Assembly: GCA_026710545.1 (NCBI GenBank)
Contig: JAPOQU010000114.1
Coordinates: 1 to 63,586 of the forward strand
Length of the DNA: 63,586 nucleotides
Origin: Gammaproteobacteria bacterium
Lineage (GTDB): Bacteria; Pseudomonadota; Gammaproteobacteria; Eutrophobiales; Eutrophobiaceae
Direction: 5' to 3'
The stretch's first letter is position 1. Every line of letters starts with the position of its first letter. The notes beneath the pieces were generated by a model. The model was given only the letters and a program-made list of their open reading frames with translations, was not told the DNA's origin and did no database searches. Both the position numbers and the translations under genes were made by a program. Shown one piece after another: positions 1 to 9,601 of the stretch.

Positions 1-464
1 TGCTTGACCTCCGGCTCCCGGGTTCGGGCGAAGACTGCCTCGGCGTCGAATCCGGCGGCGGCCAGCACCTCCCCGATGACCGCGGGGTCGTCCATCTTCT
101 TCTCGTCCACCCACATCGCGCGGAAGACTGTCTCCACGTATTCCGCGAACCGGTCGGTGCCCAGCAGGGCCACCGCCCCGCGCATGATACCGAGGGTCAT
201 CACCGGAAAGTGGGGATTGCGACGGTAGGGAATGCCGAGGTACTCGACCCAGTCCCGGATGTCCTGACTGAAGTACTCGAGCTTGGCCGGGACCGACTTG
301 AACGCCTCCACGGGCGACACGTTGCCGGTCAGCTTGAACACGCCCCCGAGGAGCACCGGCACGTACTCGACGGTGACGCCGGTACGGGACTCGATGCCCG
401 GGATCCGGGTATGGGCGATGTAGGCGTTGGGGCTACCGAAATCGAACAGGAACTCGGCCTTCAC
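1..464 (-). CDS. 2-hydroxychromene-2-carboxylate isomerase family (DsbA-like), 3' end missing
   Basis: The minus-strand frame begins with a GTG at 464 preceded by GGAGG six bases upstream and runs off the left edge after about 154 codons. The N-terminus KAEFLFDFGSPNAYIAH is typical of the thioredoxin-fold DSBA/HCCA-isomerase family, in which the usual CxxC is replaced by a serine-containing site (FDFGSP). Family members isomerise hydroxychromene carboxylates in naphthalene-type degradation with glutathione, but many homologues have unknown substrates. It is divergent from the ThDP enzyme at 588. The C-terminus is outside the window. A second, dissimilar member of the same family lies at 37,242-37,835. 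Confidence 0.82.
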   Translation of the reverse strand, partial: MKAEFLFDFGSPNAYIAHTRIPGIESRTGVTVEYVPVLLGGVFKLTGNVSPVEAFKSVPAKLEYFSQDIRDWVEYLGIPYRRNPHFPVMTLGIMRGAVALLGTDRFAEYVETVFRAMWVDEKKMDDPAVIGEVLAAAGFDAEAVFARTREPEVK

Positions 465-587
465 TTCTCTCCTCCAGGAACGGCTGCGTCGCGGTGTGCA
501 CCGCCGAGGGCAATTCTCGCATGGAGTTGACCCAACTTCGTGGACCCCTGATTCTGTGACGGACTGCGCACCCGTGAAGGAGTCGAG

Positions 588-2336
588 ATGACCGACATCG
601 AACGCATCGATCGACCCGCGCCGGGAGGCAATGCAGCCATGGCGTGGGGCAGCGACATCGCGGCCGAGATGTTGCGCCGCCTCGGGATCGAATACATCGC
701 GCTCAATCCCGGCGCAAGCTTTCGTGGCTTCCACGACAGCCTGGTCAACTATCTCGGCAACCGCGACCCGCAGTTGCTGTTATGCCTGCACGAGGATCAT
801 GCACTGGCAATCGCGCATGGCTATGCCAAGGCGACCGATCGGGCAATGGCGGTAATGCTGCACGCGAACGTCGGCCTGATGCACGGATTGCTGGGGGTAT
901 TCAACGCCTGGTGCGATCGCCTGCCGGTATTCGTCATGGGGGCGAGCGGACCGGCCGACGCATGCCAACGCCGCCCCTGGATCGAGTGGATCCACGCATC
1001 GAAGGACCAGGGCGCGCTGCTTCGCCACAGTGTCAAGTGGGACGACGAGCCGCGCTCGCCTCGGGCGCTGGTGGAAAGCATGTTACGGGCTGCCGCGCTG
1101 ATGAGGACGCCCCCCAGGGGTCCGGTGTATGTCTGTCTCGACGTCGGGCTGCAGGAGCTCGCCCTCGAAACCGAAGTCGAGATTCCACGGGTGGAGCGAT
1201 TCGCATCGCCCGAGGCACCGCACGCATCGGCGCAGGCGACGGAACGCGCCGCAGACCTTCTCGTTGCCGCCGAGCGTCCGGTGATCCTGATGGGCCGATC
1301 CAGTCGCTCGCAACGAAGCTGGAATCAGCGGGTGCGGCTGGCGGAGCTGCTCGGTGCGAAGGTCGCGACCGACCTCAAGTCCGCGGCGGTGTTCCCCACC
1401 AGGCACGGCCTGCACCTCGGGGGATTGACGTTGCGTATCAGTCCGGATGCGGCCACTGCCGTGAAGCATTCGGACGTGACGCTACTGTTGGACTGGATCG
1501 ATCCCGCCGGCCTCCTCGGCGCGGTGGACGGCGGCACGTCGGCCACGATGATCAACTGCACACTCGACCCCTACCTGCACAACGGCTGGTCCATGGACCA
1601 CTTCGGATTCGCGCCTGCGGATTTGCCGATCCTGGCGGATCCGGAGGCGTTCACTGCGGATCTGCTCGCAGCCGTCGAGGTCCGGCTCGATGGGATCCCG
1701 AAATGGACCAGCGACCCTCGGGATGCACCGGCGGCGCCGTCGGTGGCGACAAGGCCGGACGATGCGCCAATCTCGCCGGCGGATATCGGCCGGGTCCTGC
1801 ATGCAGTCAGGGGAGAGCGCCCGATCACGATTGCGCGGGTTCCAATCGGCTGGGACGGCACGGTCTATCCGTTCTCGGGGCCGTTCGACTTCCTCGGATA
1901 CGACGGCGGAGGCGGATTGAGCTCCGGCCCGGGCAACACGATCGGTGCCGCGCTCGGGTTGCGCGGCAGCGGCCGGATCGTGGTGGGAATTCTCGGCGAC
2001 GGGGACTTCTTGCAGGGGGCGACGGCCCTGTGGTCAGCCGCCAGATACGAGATCCCCGCCCTGTTCGTGATTTCGAACAATCGCTCGAACCATACCGACG
2101 TCGCCCATCAGGCACTGATGGCGAGGCAACGCGGCCGGCCGATCGAGAATCGCTGGATCGGCCAGCGCATCGACGAGCCGGCCATCGACTTTGCGGCCCT
2201 GGCGCGCTCGCAGGGGGTTGCGGCAGCGGGACCCGTCGAACGATTTGGCGATCTGGCCGGAGCCCTCGACGAGGCGCTCGATGCGGTGGGGCTGGGGAAG
2301 CCCCGGCTGCTCGACATCGTGGTGGAGGCAGGGTGA
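588..2336 (+). CDS. thiamine-diphosphate-dependent enzyme (acetolactate synthase/benzoylformate decarboxylase-like)
   Basis: A 582-residue protein of the ThDP-dependent decarboxylase/synthase family, which splits or joins 2-oxo acids in the cytoplasm. The pyrimidine-binding domain is N-terminal, with the conserved glutamate in LCLHEDHALAIAHGYAKA (E69). A central domain follows (about 200-350), and the C-terminal diphosphate-binding domain carries GDGDFLQG near residue 470 and the paired asparagines in VISNNRSNHTD. AAGGAG lies just before the ATG. The length fits the family. The exact substrate cannot be read from the sequence. The class II aldolase-type gene downstream is convergent, so this appears to be a single-gene unit. 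Confidence 0.85.
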   Translation: MTDIERIDRPAPGGNAAMAWGSDIAAEMLRRLGIEYIALNPGASFRGFHDSLVNYLGNRDPQLLLCLHEDHALAIAHGYAKATDRAMAVMLHANVGLMHGLLGVFNAWCDRLPVFVMGASGPADACQRRPWIEWIHASKDQGALLRHSVKWDDEPRSPRALVESMLRAAALMRTPPRGPVYVCLDVGLQELALETEVEIPRVERFASPEAPHASAQATERAADLLVAAERPVILMGRSSRSQRSWNQRVRLAELLGAKVATDLKSAAVFPTRHGLHLGGLTLRISPDAATAVKHSDVTLLLDWIDPAGLLGAVDGGTSATMINCTLDPYLHNGWSMDHFGFAPADLPILADPEAFTADLLAAVEVRLDGIPKWTSDPRDAPAAPSVATRPDDAPISPADIGRVLHAVRGERPITIARVPIGWDGTVYPFSGPFDFLGYDGGGGLSSGPGNTIGAALGLRGSGRIVVGILGDGDFLQGATALWSAARYEIPALFVISNNRSNHTDVAHQALMARQRGRPIENRWIGQRIDEPAIDFAALARSQGVAAAGPVERFGDLAGALDEALDAVGLGKPRLLDIVVEAG

Positions 2337-2427
2337 ACCGTGCTTGTGCGCCGACTGCCGTCGACGGCGGATTGGTACGTTTCAGCCATGTGCTACAGCC
2401 GGCGTGTAATCGCGACGGCGCTCTCAG

Positions 2428-3210
2428 CTATGTCTTGTAGTCCGGGTCCAGTTGCTCGGCGAGACGCAGACAAGCCGGCCAGTCTTTGCCGCCCTTGAGG
2501 AACTCGCCGGATTCCACCACCTGCTGGTGGGCGTACTCGCAGGCGGCTTCATCCGGCAGCAGGTAATTCCCCTCGCCGGCCGACAGCACCGCAATCTGCG
2601 CCTGGCACGCCATTTCCAGCCAGTGATGGTTGACGACGCATTCCGGGACGCTGCGCCCGCACACCAGTGCCCCATGGTGGCGGAGCAGCATGCAGGTCCC
2701 TCCGTCGAGGTCGTCGAGCAGACGCCGGGTCATTGCCGGGTCGAACTCGAAGCCCTTGAAGTCGTGGTACTTCAGCTCGCCGTAGAAGCGCATCGCCTGC
2801 TGACTCAATGGCAGCAAACCGGACTTGTGCGCCGACACGCCCATCATGCTCGGCGTGTGCGTGTGCAGCACCGAGTCGATGTCGTCCCGGGCCTCGAGCA
2901 GGCCCGCGTGGATGATGAGGCCACCGCCGCGGCAAGGCGGCGCGTCACCGGGCAGGACGGGGTTGCCATCGAGATCGTATTTGACCAGCGACGAGGCGGT
3001 CACCTGGCAGAACATTTCCTCGTTGCGCTTGATCAGCATGTGATGCGGCTCGCCGGGCACCCGCAGGCTGAAGTGGTTGTAGGTCATGTCGTCGACGCCG
3101 TAGTGGGAGAGGACGCGGTGCCCGGCGGCAAGCTCGACCCGCGCCTGCCACTCGGCAGCGCTCGCCTGCAGGCGAATCGAAGAAGAATACTCGGCGGTTT
3201 GCGTGGCCAT
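2428..3210 (-). CDS. class II aldolase/adducin family protein
   Basis: A 260-residue protein of the class II aldolase/adducin fold. Members are zinc-dependent aldolases, epimerases or decarboxylases acting on phosphorylated sugars or hydroxy acids. The metal-binding histidines are visible in SVLHTHTPSMMG and in LLRHHGALVCGRSVPE, and the N-terminal GVDDMTYNHFSLRVPGEP is the usual phosphate/substrate loop region. The length is normal. It converges on the ThDP enzyme (91 bases between stops) and diverges from the CoA-binding gene across about 250 bases. Members this far from L-fuculose aldolase are often annotated only at family level, so no substrate is assigned. Confidence 0.85.
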   Translation of the reverse strand: MATQTAEYSSSIRLQASAAEWQARVELAAGHRVLSHYGVDDMTYNHFSLRVPGEPHHMLIKRNEEMFCQVTASSLVKYDLDGNPVLPGDAPPCRGGGLIIHAGLLEARDDIDSVLHTHTPSMMGVSAHKSGLLPLSQQAMRFYGELKYHDFKGFEFDPAMTRRLLDDLDGGTCMLLRHHGALVCGRSVPECVVNHHWLEMACQAQIAVLSAGEGNYLLPDEAACEYAHQQVVESGEFLKGGKDWPACLRLAEQLDPDYKT

Positions 3211-3459
3211 GGCTCACCCTCCTGTCTCGTGCAGCATGGTAGGCGGACATGCAATGTGTTGACGATCTTCGGCCGGCTGGACGATAGCCGAATGTTGCAC
3301 GACTGTATCCCTTGTTTCGAAATTCGTTTCCCGTTGCGTTCGTTTCAGAGCACCGGGTCGAGAGCGTGCGAGGCGGCGCTCCGCCCCGGACTCCCCGGGG
3401 GGCACCGGCCCTGTGTATGATTCCCGCCCGCGCAATCGCATGCATCCGGAGCCCCCGCG

Positions 3460-3933
3460 TTGAGTGACGACATCCCTACACTGCGCAGAATCCTTGCCGA
3501 GAACCGCGTCGTCGCCATGGTCGGCCTCTCCGCGAGCTGGTACCGGCCGAGCTACTTCGCCGCGAAGTACCTCCTCGACCACGGCTACCGCGTCATCCCG
3601 GTCAATCCCCGGTACGAGGAGGTGCTCGGACAGCGCTGCTATCCGACTCTGAAGGACATCCCCGAGCCCGTCGACGTCGTCGACTGCTTCCGCCCCGCCC
3701 GCGACATTCCACCGCTCGCACGCGATGCGGTCGACATGAAGGCGAAGGTCCTGTGGATGCAGCTCGGCATCGAGAACGAGGAAGCCGCGGCGATCGCCCG
3801 CGGCGCCGGCCTCGAGGTGATCACGAACCGCTGCATGAAGATCGAGTACGCGCGGCTGTTCGGCGGCCTGGGATGGGTCGGCGTGGACACCAAGGTCATC
3901 TCGGGCAAGCGGTCGATGTACGTCACTCACTGA
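3460..3933 (+). CDS. CoA-binding domain protein (YccU-like)
   Basis: A 157-residue single-domain Rossmann protein of the CoA_binding family, also found as the N-terminal part of succinyl-CoA synthetase alpha. Visible features are the nucleotide loop VAMVGLSASWYRPSYFAAKYLLDHGYRV with VIPVNPRYEE, then the family segment VDVVDCFRPARDIPPLA, and the ending LEVITNRCMKIEYARLFGG. The frame opens at TTG (3460). No in-frame ATG precedes the conserved N-terminus, so TTG is the preferred start. Proteins of this family bind CoA, but their physiological role is poorly known. It precedes the sulfhydrylase-type gene by about 105 bases. Confidence 0.85.
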   Translation: MSDDIPTLRRILAENRVVAMVGLSASWYRPSYFAAKYLLDHGYRVIPVNPRYEEVLGQRCYPTLKDIPEPVDVVDCFRPARDIPPLARDAVDMKAKVLWMQLGIENEEAAAIARGAGLEVITNRCMKIEYARLFGGLGWVGVDTKVISGKRSMYVTH

Positions 3934-5355
<1,422 letters not shown>

Positions 5356-5367
5356 CGGAGCGGGAAT

Positions 5368-5697
5368 CTACTTCGCCGGTCGATTCGGACCGCGGGCAAT
5401 TGCTTGCCGCAAGGTGTCGTTCAGCCGCGTCTGCCAGCCCGGATCGGTGGCCCGGAAGTGGACAGCGATGTCCGCATCGACGCGGATCGTGATTCGCTCC
5501 TTGGTCGGTGCTTTCTGCCGACCGCGCCGGCGAGCGGCGCGCTCCACGTTGTGAGGGATCAGCTCGGACGCGGGTTTCATTCGGGCAAGATCGTCGGCGG
5601 TGAGCTCCCAGGTGTCGTGATCGAGAGCAATGCCGGCGCGGATGGCGGCATCCTCCTCGGAAGTCGGCTCGATGTCGGTGGGCTTGAGCTTTGGCAT
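5368..5697 (-). CDS. BrnA-like antitoxin / DUF4415 protein
   Basis: A 109-residue protein ending in a ribbon-helix-helix-like segment: ERITIRVDADIAVHFRATDPGWQTRLNDTLRQAI. That is the hallmark of the BrnA/DUF4415 family, antitoxins that bind DNA and neutralise a BrnT RNase. The N-terminus is charged (EPTSEEDAAIRAGIALDHDTWELTADDLARM). No BrnT-type toxin is adjacent: the neighbouring minus-strand gene is a coiled-coil protein. It may therefore be an orphan antitoxin or act with an unlinked partner. Its 3' end lies 12 bases past the sulfhydrylase stop. Confidence 0.72.
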   Translation of the reverse strand: MPKLKPTDIEPTSEEDAAIRAGIALDHDTWELTADDLARMKPASELIPHNVERAARRRGRQKAPTKERITIRVDADIAVHFRATDPGWQTRLNDTLRQAIARGPNRPAK

Positions 5698-5738
5698 ATC
5701 GAGTCGGCCGGGGCGGCCATCGGAGGCCGGATTCCCGC

Positions 5739-6032
5739 TCAGGAGAGCCTTTCCACCTTGTCGAGCAGGGTCGACAGCCCCGTGATCACGCGATCCACCT
5801 TCTTGTCCGTGGCAACCACCTGCTCATGCAGAAGGTTCTGGCGCTCCGTCAGGAGTTCCTGGCGTTCGCCCAAGTGCGCTTGGCGTTCGCTCAGAAGCGC
5901 CTGACGTTCGTTGAGGATCGTCTGGTGCTCGTTGGTCGCATCGAGCCGCTGGTTCGTGCGCCGCAGTTCGGTCTTGATCTCCTCCAGGCCGGTGACGACG
6001 GTTTCTTCGAATTCTCCGTTCGCCTTCTTCAC
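5739..6032 (-). CDS. small coiled-coil protein of unknown function
   Basis: A 97-residue protein from a GTG at 6032 with GGGAGAA upstream. An ATG much further upstream (6299) would read into the neighbouring synthetase gene and was not used. After a short N-terminus (KKANGEFEETVVTGLEEIKTELRRTNQRLDATNEHQTIL) the protein contains four near-identical seven-residue units built on NERQALL/SERQAHL/GERQELL/TERQNLL. It then ends VDRVITGLSTLLDKVERL. The regular heptad suggests a parallel coiled coil that oligomerises. No transmembrane segment is visible. I do not recognise a named family. It sits between the BrnA-like gene and the divergent acyl-CoA synthetase. Confidence 0.6.
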   Translation of the reverse strand: MKKANGEFEETVVTGLEEIKTELRRTNQRLDATNEHQTILNERQALLSERQAHLGERQELLTERQNLLHEQVVATDKKVDRVITGLSTLLDKVERLS

Positions 6033-6202
6033 AACACTTTCTCCCTTAATCGGGCCATCATTGAACCATACACTCCGCCGCATGGCGCGGTGATCCAAGG
6101 TAACAACTGCACGCATCCCGGACCACGGCGCACAGCCCGTCCTTCGTGCGCCTGGAGCGCGCCTGACGTAGGCTATCGCCGCCCTCCCCCAGAGCCGACG
6201 CG

Positions 6203-7837
6203 ATGACCCGAACCGGCCACCCCTACGAGCATGGGCTCGACAAGCGGCCCGCGAACTTCGTTCCACTCTCGCCGTTGAGCTTCCTGGAGCGCTCGGCAAT
6301 GGTCTATCCGGACAAGACAGCCGTAGTGCACGGCGAACGTCGCTTCACCTACGCGGATCTCCACGCGCGCTGCCGGCGGCTCGCAGACGCGCTGGCGGGG
6401 CGCGGCATCGGGGGCGGCGACACCGTCTCGGTGATGGCGCCGAACGTCCCCGAGATGCTGGAAGCCCATTTCGGTGTGCCGATGTGCGGCGCGGTGCTGA
6501 ATGCGCTGAACTACCGGCTCGACGCCGACACGATCCGGTTCATTCTCGGCCACGCCGAGACGAAGGTGCTCATCACCGATCGCGAGTTCTCGCCGGTGGT
6601 CGCGCAGGCGCTCGAAGGGATGAACGCGCCGCCGATCGTGATCGACATCGACGACCCCCTGTGCGAGAGCGGCGACCTGATTGGGGAGAAGGACTACGAG
6701 GCGTTCATCGAAGAAGGGTCATCGGAGTTCGACTACCGCCTCCCGGAGGACGAGTGGCAGGCGATCAGTCTCGGTTACACCTCGGGGACGACGGGCAATC
6801 CCAAGGGCGTCGTGTGCCATCACCGCGGCGCGTACCTCAACGCGCTCGGGCAGATGCTCGCGTTCGGCATCGGCCTGCGCTCCCGCTATCTGTGGACCCT
6901 GCTGATGTTCCATTGCAATGGCTGGACGTACACCTGGGGGGTGACCGCGGCGGGCGGGACCCATGTGTGTCTGCGAGCCGTGGATCCCGCGCTGATCTTC
7001 TCCCTCATCGAGGAGCACGGAGTGACCCACATGTGCGGCGCGCCGGTGGTGCTCAACCTGTTGCTGCATGCGCCGGATTCCGTCAAGCGCCGGTTCGCAC
7101 ACGTCGTCGAGGTGGCCACCGGCGGTGCGGCTCCACCGAGCGCGGTCATCGAGGGGATGTCGGAGATGGGGTTCAACGTCACCCATCTCTACGGACTCAC
7201 CGAGACCTACGGGCCGGCAACGGTGTGCGCGTGGCAAGAGGCGTGGGACGCGCTCGACATGGAGGGACGTGCGGAGCGAATGGCCCGCCAGGGAGTCCCC
7301 TATCACACCATGCACGCGATGATTGTGGCCGGCAGCGAGACCATGGTCGAAACCCCGCGTGACGGCGAGACCATCGGCGAGCTGATGCTGCGCGGCAACA
7401 CCGTGATGCGCGGCTACCTCAAGAACGGGGAAGCGACGGAGGAGGCGTTTCGCGGCGGCTGGTTCCACACCGGCGATCTCGCCGTACGCCACCCCGACGG
7501 CTACGTCGAGATGAAGGATCGGACCAAGGACACCATCATCAGCGGCGGCGAGAACATCTCGAGCCTGGAGGTCGAGGAATGCCTGTTTCGGCATCCGAAA
7601 GTCATGGAGGCGGCGGTCGTCGCCCGGCCCGACGACCACTGGGGCGAGACCGTCTGTGCGTTCGTGACTCCGCGCGAGGGCGTGGTCGACCTCACCGAAG
7701 AGGAGGTTGTCGCATGGTGCCGCGAGCGCATCGCGCACTTCAAGACGCCGCGCACCGTGTTGTTCGGCCCCCTACCGAAGACGTCGACAGGGAAGATCCA
7801 GAAGTTCGTGCTGCGCGACCGGGCGAAATCGCTGTAG
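6203..7837 (+). CDS. AMP-forming acyl-CoA synthetase (long/medium-chain type)
   Basis: A 544-residue member of the ANL superfamily that activates a carboxylic acid to an acyl adenylate and then to the CoA thioester. The P-loop-like A3 motif is GYTSGTTGNPKGVVCHHRG, and the later motifs LYGLTETYGPATVC, GWFHTGDLAVRHPDGYVEMKDR and the C-terminal catalytic lysine in PKTSTGKIQKF are complete. The segment SPLSFLERSAMVYPDKTAV near residue 26 is typical of fatty or aromatic acyl-CoA synthetases of the FadD3/DmdB type. The substrate is undetermined. Its 3' end overlaps the decayed tail of the ATPase remnant on the other strand. Confidence 0.88.
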   Translation: MTRTGHPYEHGLDKRPANFVPLSPLSFLERSAMVYPDKTAVVHGERRFTYADLHARCRRLADALAGRGIGGGDTVSVMAPNVPEMLEAHFGVPMCGAVLNALNYRLDADTIRFILGHAETKVLITDREFSPVVAQALEGMNAPPIVIDIDDPLCESGDLIGEKDYEAFIEEGSSEFDYRLPEDEWQAISLGYTSGTTGNPKGVVCHHRGAYLNALGQMLAFGIGLRSRYLWTLLMFHCNGWTYTWGVTAAGGTHVCLRAVDPALIFSLIEEHGVTHMCGAPVVLNLLLHAPDSVKRRFAHVVEVATGGAAPPSAVIEGMSEMGFNVTHLYGLTETYGPATVCAWQEAWDALDMEGRAERMARQGVPYHTMHAMIVAGSETMVETPRDGETIGELMLRGNTVMRGYLKNGEATEEAFRGGWFHTGDLAVRHPDGYVEMKDRTKDTIISGGENISSLEVEECLFRHPKVMEAAVVARPDDHWGETVCAFVTPREGVVDLTEEEVVAWCRERIAHFKTPRTVLFGPLPKTSTGKIQKFVLRDRAKSL

Positions 7838-8200
7838 GTATCGGCGCCCGCGGACAGCCGCGCTCACACGCAGGGAACCGCTCGGAGGCACCGGGGCCAC
7901 GCAAGCCGCCGGGAAGCGGCCATTTCGCCTTCGGTTCTCGTCGATGGCGCCGCGAAGGCGCGGGAATATCTCAGGCCACGCCTGCGCTTCGTCGAGAATG
8001 ACCAGCTCCCGCCCGCTCGAGACCTCCTCCCACTCGATGTCCAGCCGTAGCTGATCGGGCTCCTGCTCCAGATCGTAGTAACGGCCACCGATCGAGCGGG
8101 CCAGCGTCGTCTTGCCGCTTTGGCGCGGCCCGACGAGCGCGGCCGCGGGGTATTCCTCCAGCCGAGCAAGCAGAAGCGATGTGACTTTGCGGGAGAGCAT
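7772..8200 (-). pseudogene. truncated DUF4143-type AAA ATPase remnant
   Basis: The first about 95 residues are a clear N-terminal P-loop domain: LVGPRQSGKTTLARSIGG (Walker A), YYDLEQEPDQLRL and LVILDEAQAWPEIFPRLRGAIDENR (Walker B and sensor region). This is typical of ATPases that carry a DUF4143 C-terminal domain and are normally about 380-400 residues long. After NGRF the expected hydrophobic strand LLLGSAS is replaced by unrelated residues, and the frame ends inside the 3' end of the acyl-CoA synthetase. The whole C-terminal two-thirds is missing. I read it as a gene remnant left by a deletion. The decay point lies near 7,900. Confidence 0.7.
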
Positions 8201-8647
8201 CCTTACGTTTTAGAACTCGATTTCTATTTTACAAGATGTGCTTCTGGTACGCGAAGTCGCGCTCATTGCACCTGATGAATCCGTCTCACTGAAGACCCAC
8301 CCGGCGCCGTCAGGGCCCGTCTCAACCGAGGGAGGAATACGGCCACCACCGCCGCCCGAGAATCCCGCGCGGCGGCGCGGACGACTTGCTCTCGTGGACG
8401 CCCGGGACAGAACGTCACACGCCGAGCTTCCAAGCCGGCATCGGACCGAGACCCGCGCGAACCCCTCATGCCACGCCAGGCCAAGCGCTACCCGAGAGCG
8501 CCGCTCACCTCCCTTGGTGTACCATCCTGCCCGCTTGGCTGGCGATACTTCTGGAGATGGACAAATGCCTCCGGTATACGATCTTTGCTGCCGTGGAGCG
8601 TGGACGAACAGTCCATCCATCTGATCGCGTCGAAGGAAAATCCGATC
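8201..8647. other. intergenic region without a recognisable gene
   Basis: About 450 bases between the ATPase remnant and the antitoxin start. Open frames exist on both strands because the region is GC-rich, but none has recognisable protein motifs. The antitoxin promoter is expected here. A short AT-rich patch at 8,212-8,232 precedes the remnant and may be its old promoter. Confidence 0.4.
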
Positions 8648-9106
8648 ATGGGAGCCGTAATCCCGGAGGACCTCGCCGTGGAGACTCCGGCTGCTGTCCA
8701 GCAAATCGAGGGTGTTGGCGTTCCCTCCGCCGCTTTCGTCGATCAGGCGACCTACATCCGGACAGTGCGAGCGGGGCTGTCGGGGGAAGTCGTCAAGCAT
8801 GCGATTGACGCGATCGGGCATCGCGATTTCTTCGTTCGTCTGCTGGGAACGACGTCCGGTCATCTGAGCCGTCTCTACCGCCGAAAGTCCCTCGGCGCGG
8901 CGCGAACCGAGGGGCTTCTGGACACGCTGCGCCTTTTCGCCGCCGCCGCCGCCGCATTCGGCGGCCTTGAACGCGCCCAGGATTGGCTTGGCACCGGGTT
9001 GCCCGCCCTCGGGGGCGACCGCCCCATCGATCTCTGCGATACGTTCGAGGGACGCCGTCTGGTTCGGGAGATCATTCGCAAAGTCGAGTACGGCGAATTC
9101 CCCTGA
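8648..9106 (+). CDS. ParS/MbcA-type antitoxin (DUF2384) of a RES module
   Basis: A 152-residue protein. The start at 8648 is chosen for the GAAGGAAAA ribosome site. The frame is open further upstream but without family residues. The C-terminal half matches the Xre/MbcA/ParS toxin-binding domain: LLDTLRLFAAAAAAFGGLERAQDWLGTGLPALGGDRPIDLCDTFEGRRLVREIIRKVEYGEFP. The N-terminal half holds a helical Xre-like DNA-binding region. The stop TGA shares one base with the ATG of the RES gene, so the two are translationally coupled. In studied pairs the antitoxin both represses the promoter and blocks the toxin's active site. Confidence 0.85.
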   Translation: MGAVIPEDLAVETPAAVQQIEGVGVPSAAFVDQATYIRTVRAGLSGEVVKHAIDAIGHRDFFVRLLGTTSGHLSRLYRRKSLGAARTEGLLDTLRLFAAAAAAFGGLERAQDWLGTGLPALGGDRPIDLCDTFEGRRLVREIIRKVEYGEFP

Positions 9107-9582
9107 TGCGGCTGTACCGCATCTGCCATGCTCGCTACCTGGAGGATCTTCGCGGACTGGGAGCCAGTTACCGGGATGGAGCGCGATGGAACGAAGCCGG
9201 GGTTCCAATCGTCTATTTCGCCGAGACGCCAAGCGTCGCGATGCTGGAGATGGCCCACTACCTGCCGTCCCCCCGCTTGGTGCCACCCGGTTACCGGCTG
9301 GGCGTCTACGAGGTGAGTGACGAAGTCGCTCTCGAACGTTGGCATGTCCGTGATCTTCCGGAGGGTTGGGACCGATACCCTCATCTGCGGTCCACGCGAC
9401 GAATGGGCACTCTGTGGTTGATGCGGAAGGAGGCGCCCTTGCTGGCGGTACCGAGCGTGGCCGTTCCCGGAGGCCTGGAAAACATCGTGTTGGCCAACCC
9501 GAGCGTCCTTGACGAGGGAACCATCCGACTGATTGCCGCGGAAGAGCGAATCTACAACGAGAGGGCGTTCGTGTCCGAGTAG
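9106..9582 (+). CDS. RES-domain toxin (NAD+-degrading type)
   Basis: A 158-residue RES-family toxin. Visible family residues are the N-terminal LYRICHARY, the R-containing GARWNEAGVPIVYFAETPSVAMLEMAHYL (the arginine, tyrosine and glutamate of the R-E-S signature), and the serine-containing AVPSVAVPGGLENIVLANPS. Characterised RES toxins deplete cellular NAD+ by phosphorolysis or hydrolysis. The length (about 150-160) is normal. It starts one base inside the antitoxin stop. It converges on the helicase gene with only 19 bases between stops, placing the module directly beside the candidate defence operon. Confidence 0.86.
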   Translation: MRLYRICHARYLEDLRGLGASYRDGARWNEAGVPIVYFAETPSVAMLEMAHYLPSPRLVPPGYRLGVYEVSDEVALERWHVRDLPEGWDRYPHLRSTRRMGTLWLMRKEAPLLAVPSVAVPGGLENIVLANPSVLDEGTIRLIAAEERIYNERAFVSE

Positions 9583-9601
9583 GGAAGACAGGCAGCCCCG
9601 T

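Noticed and set aside
644-2440. A 598-codon open frame in another phase across the ThDP enzyme
   Set aside because: It is a GC-rich shadow frame: arginine/glycine-rich, without motifs, while the ThDP enzyme frame has complete family motifs.
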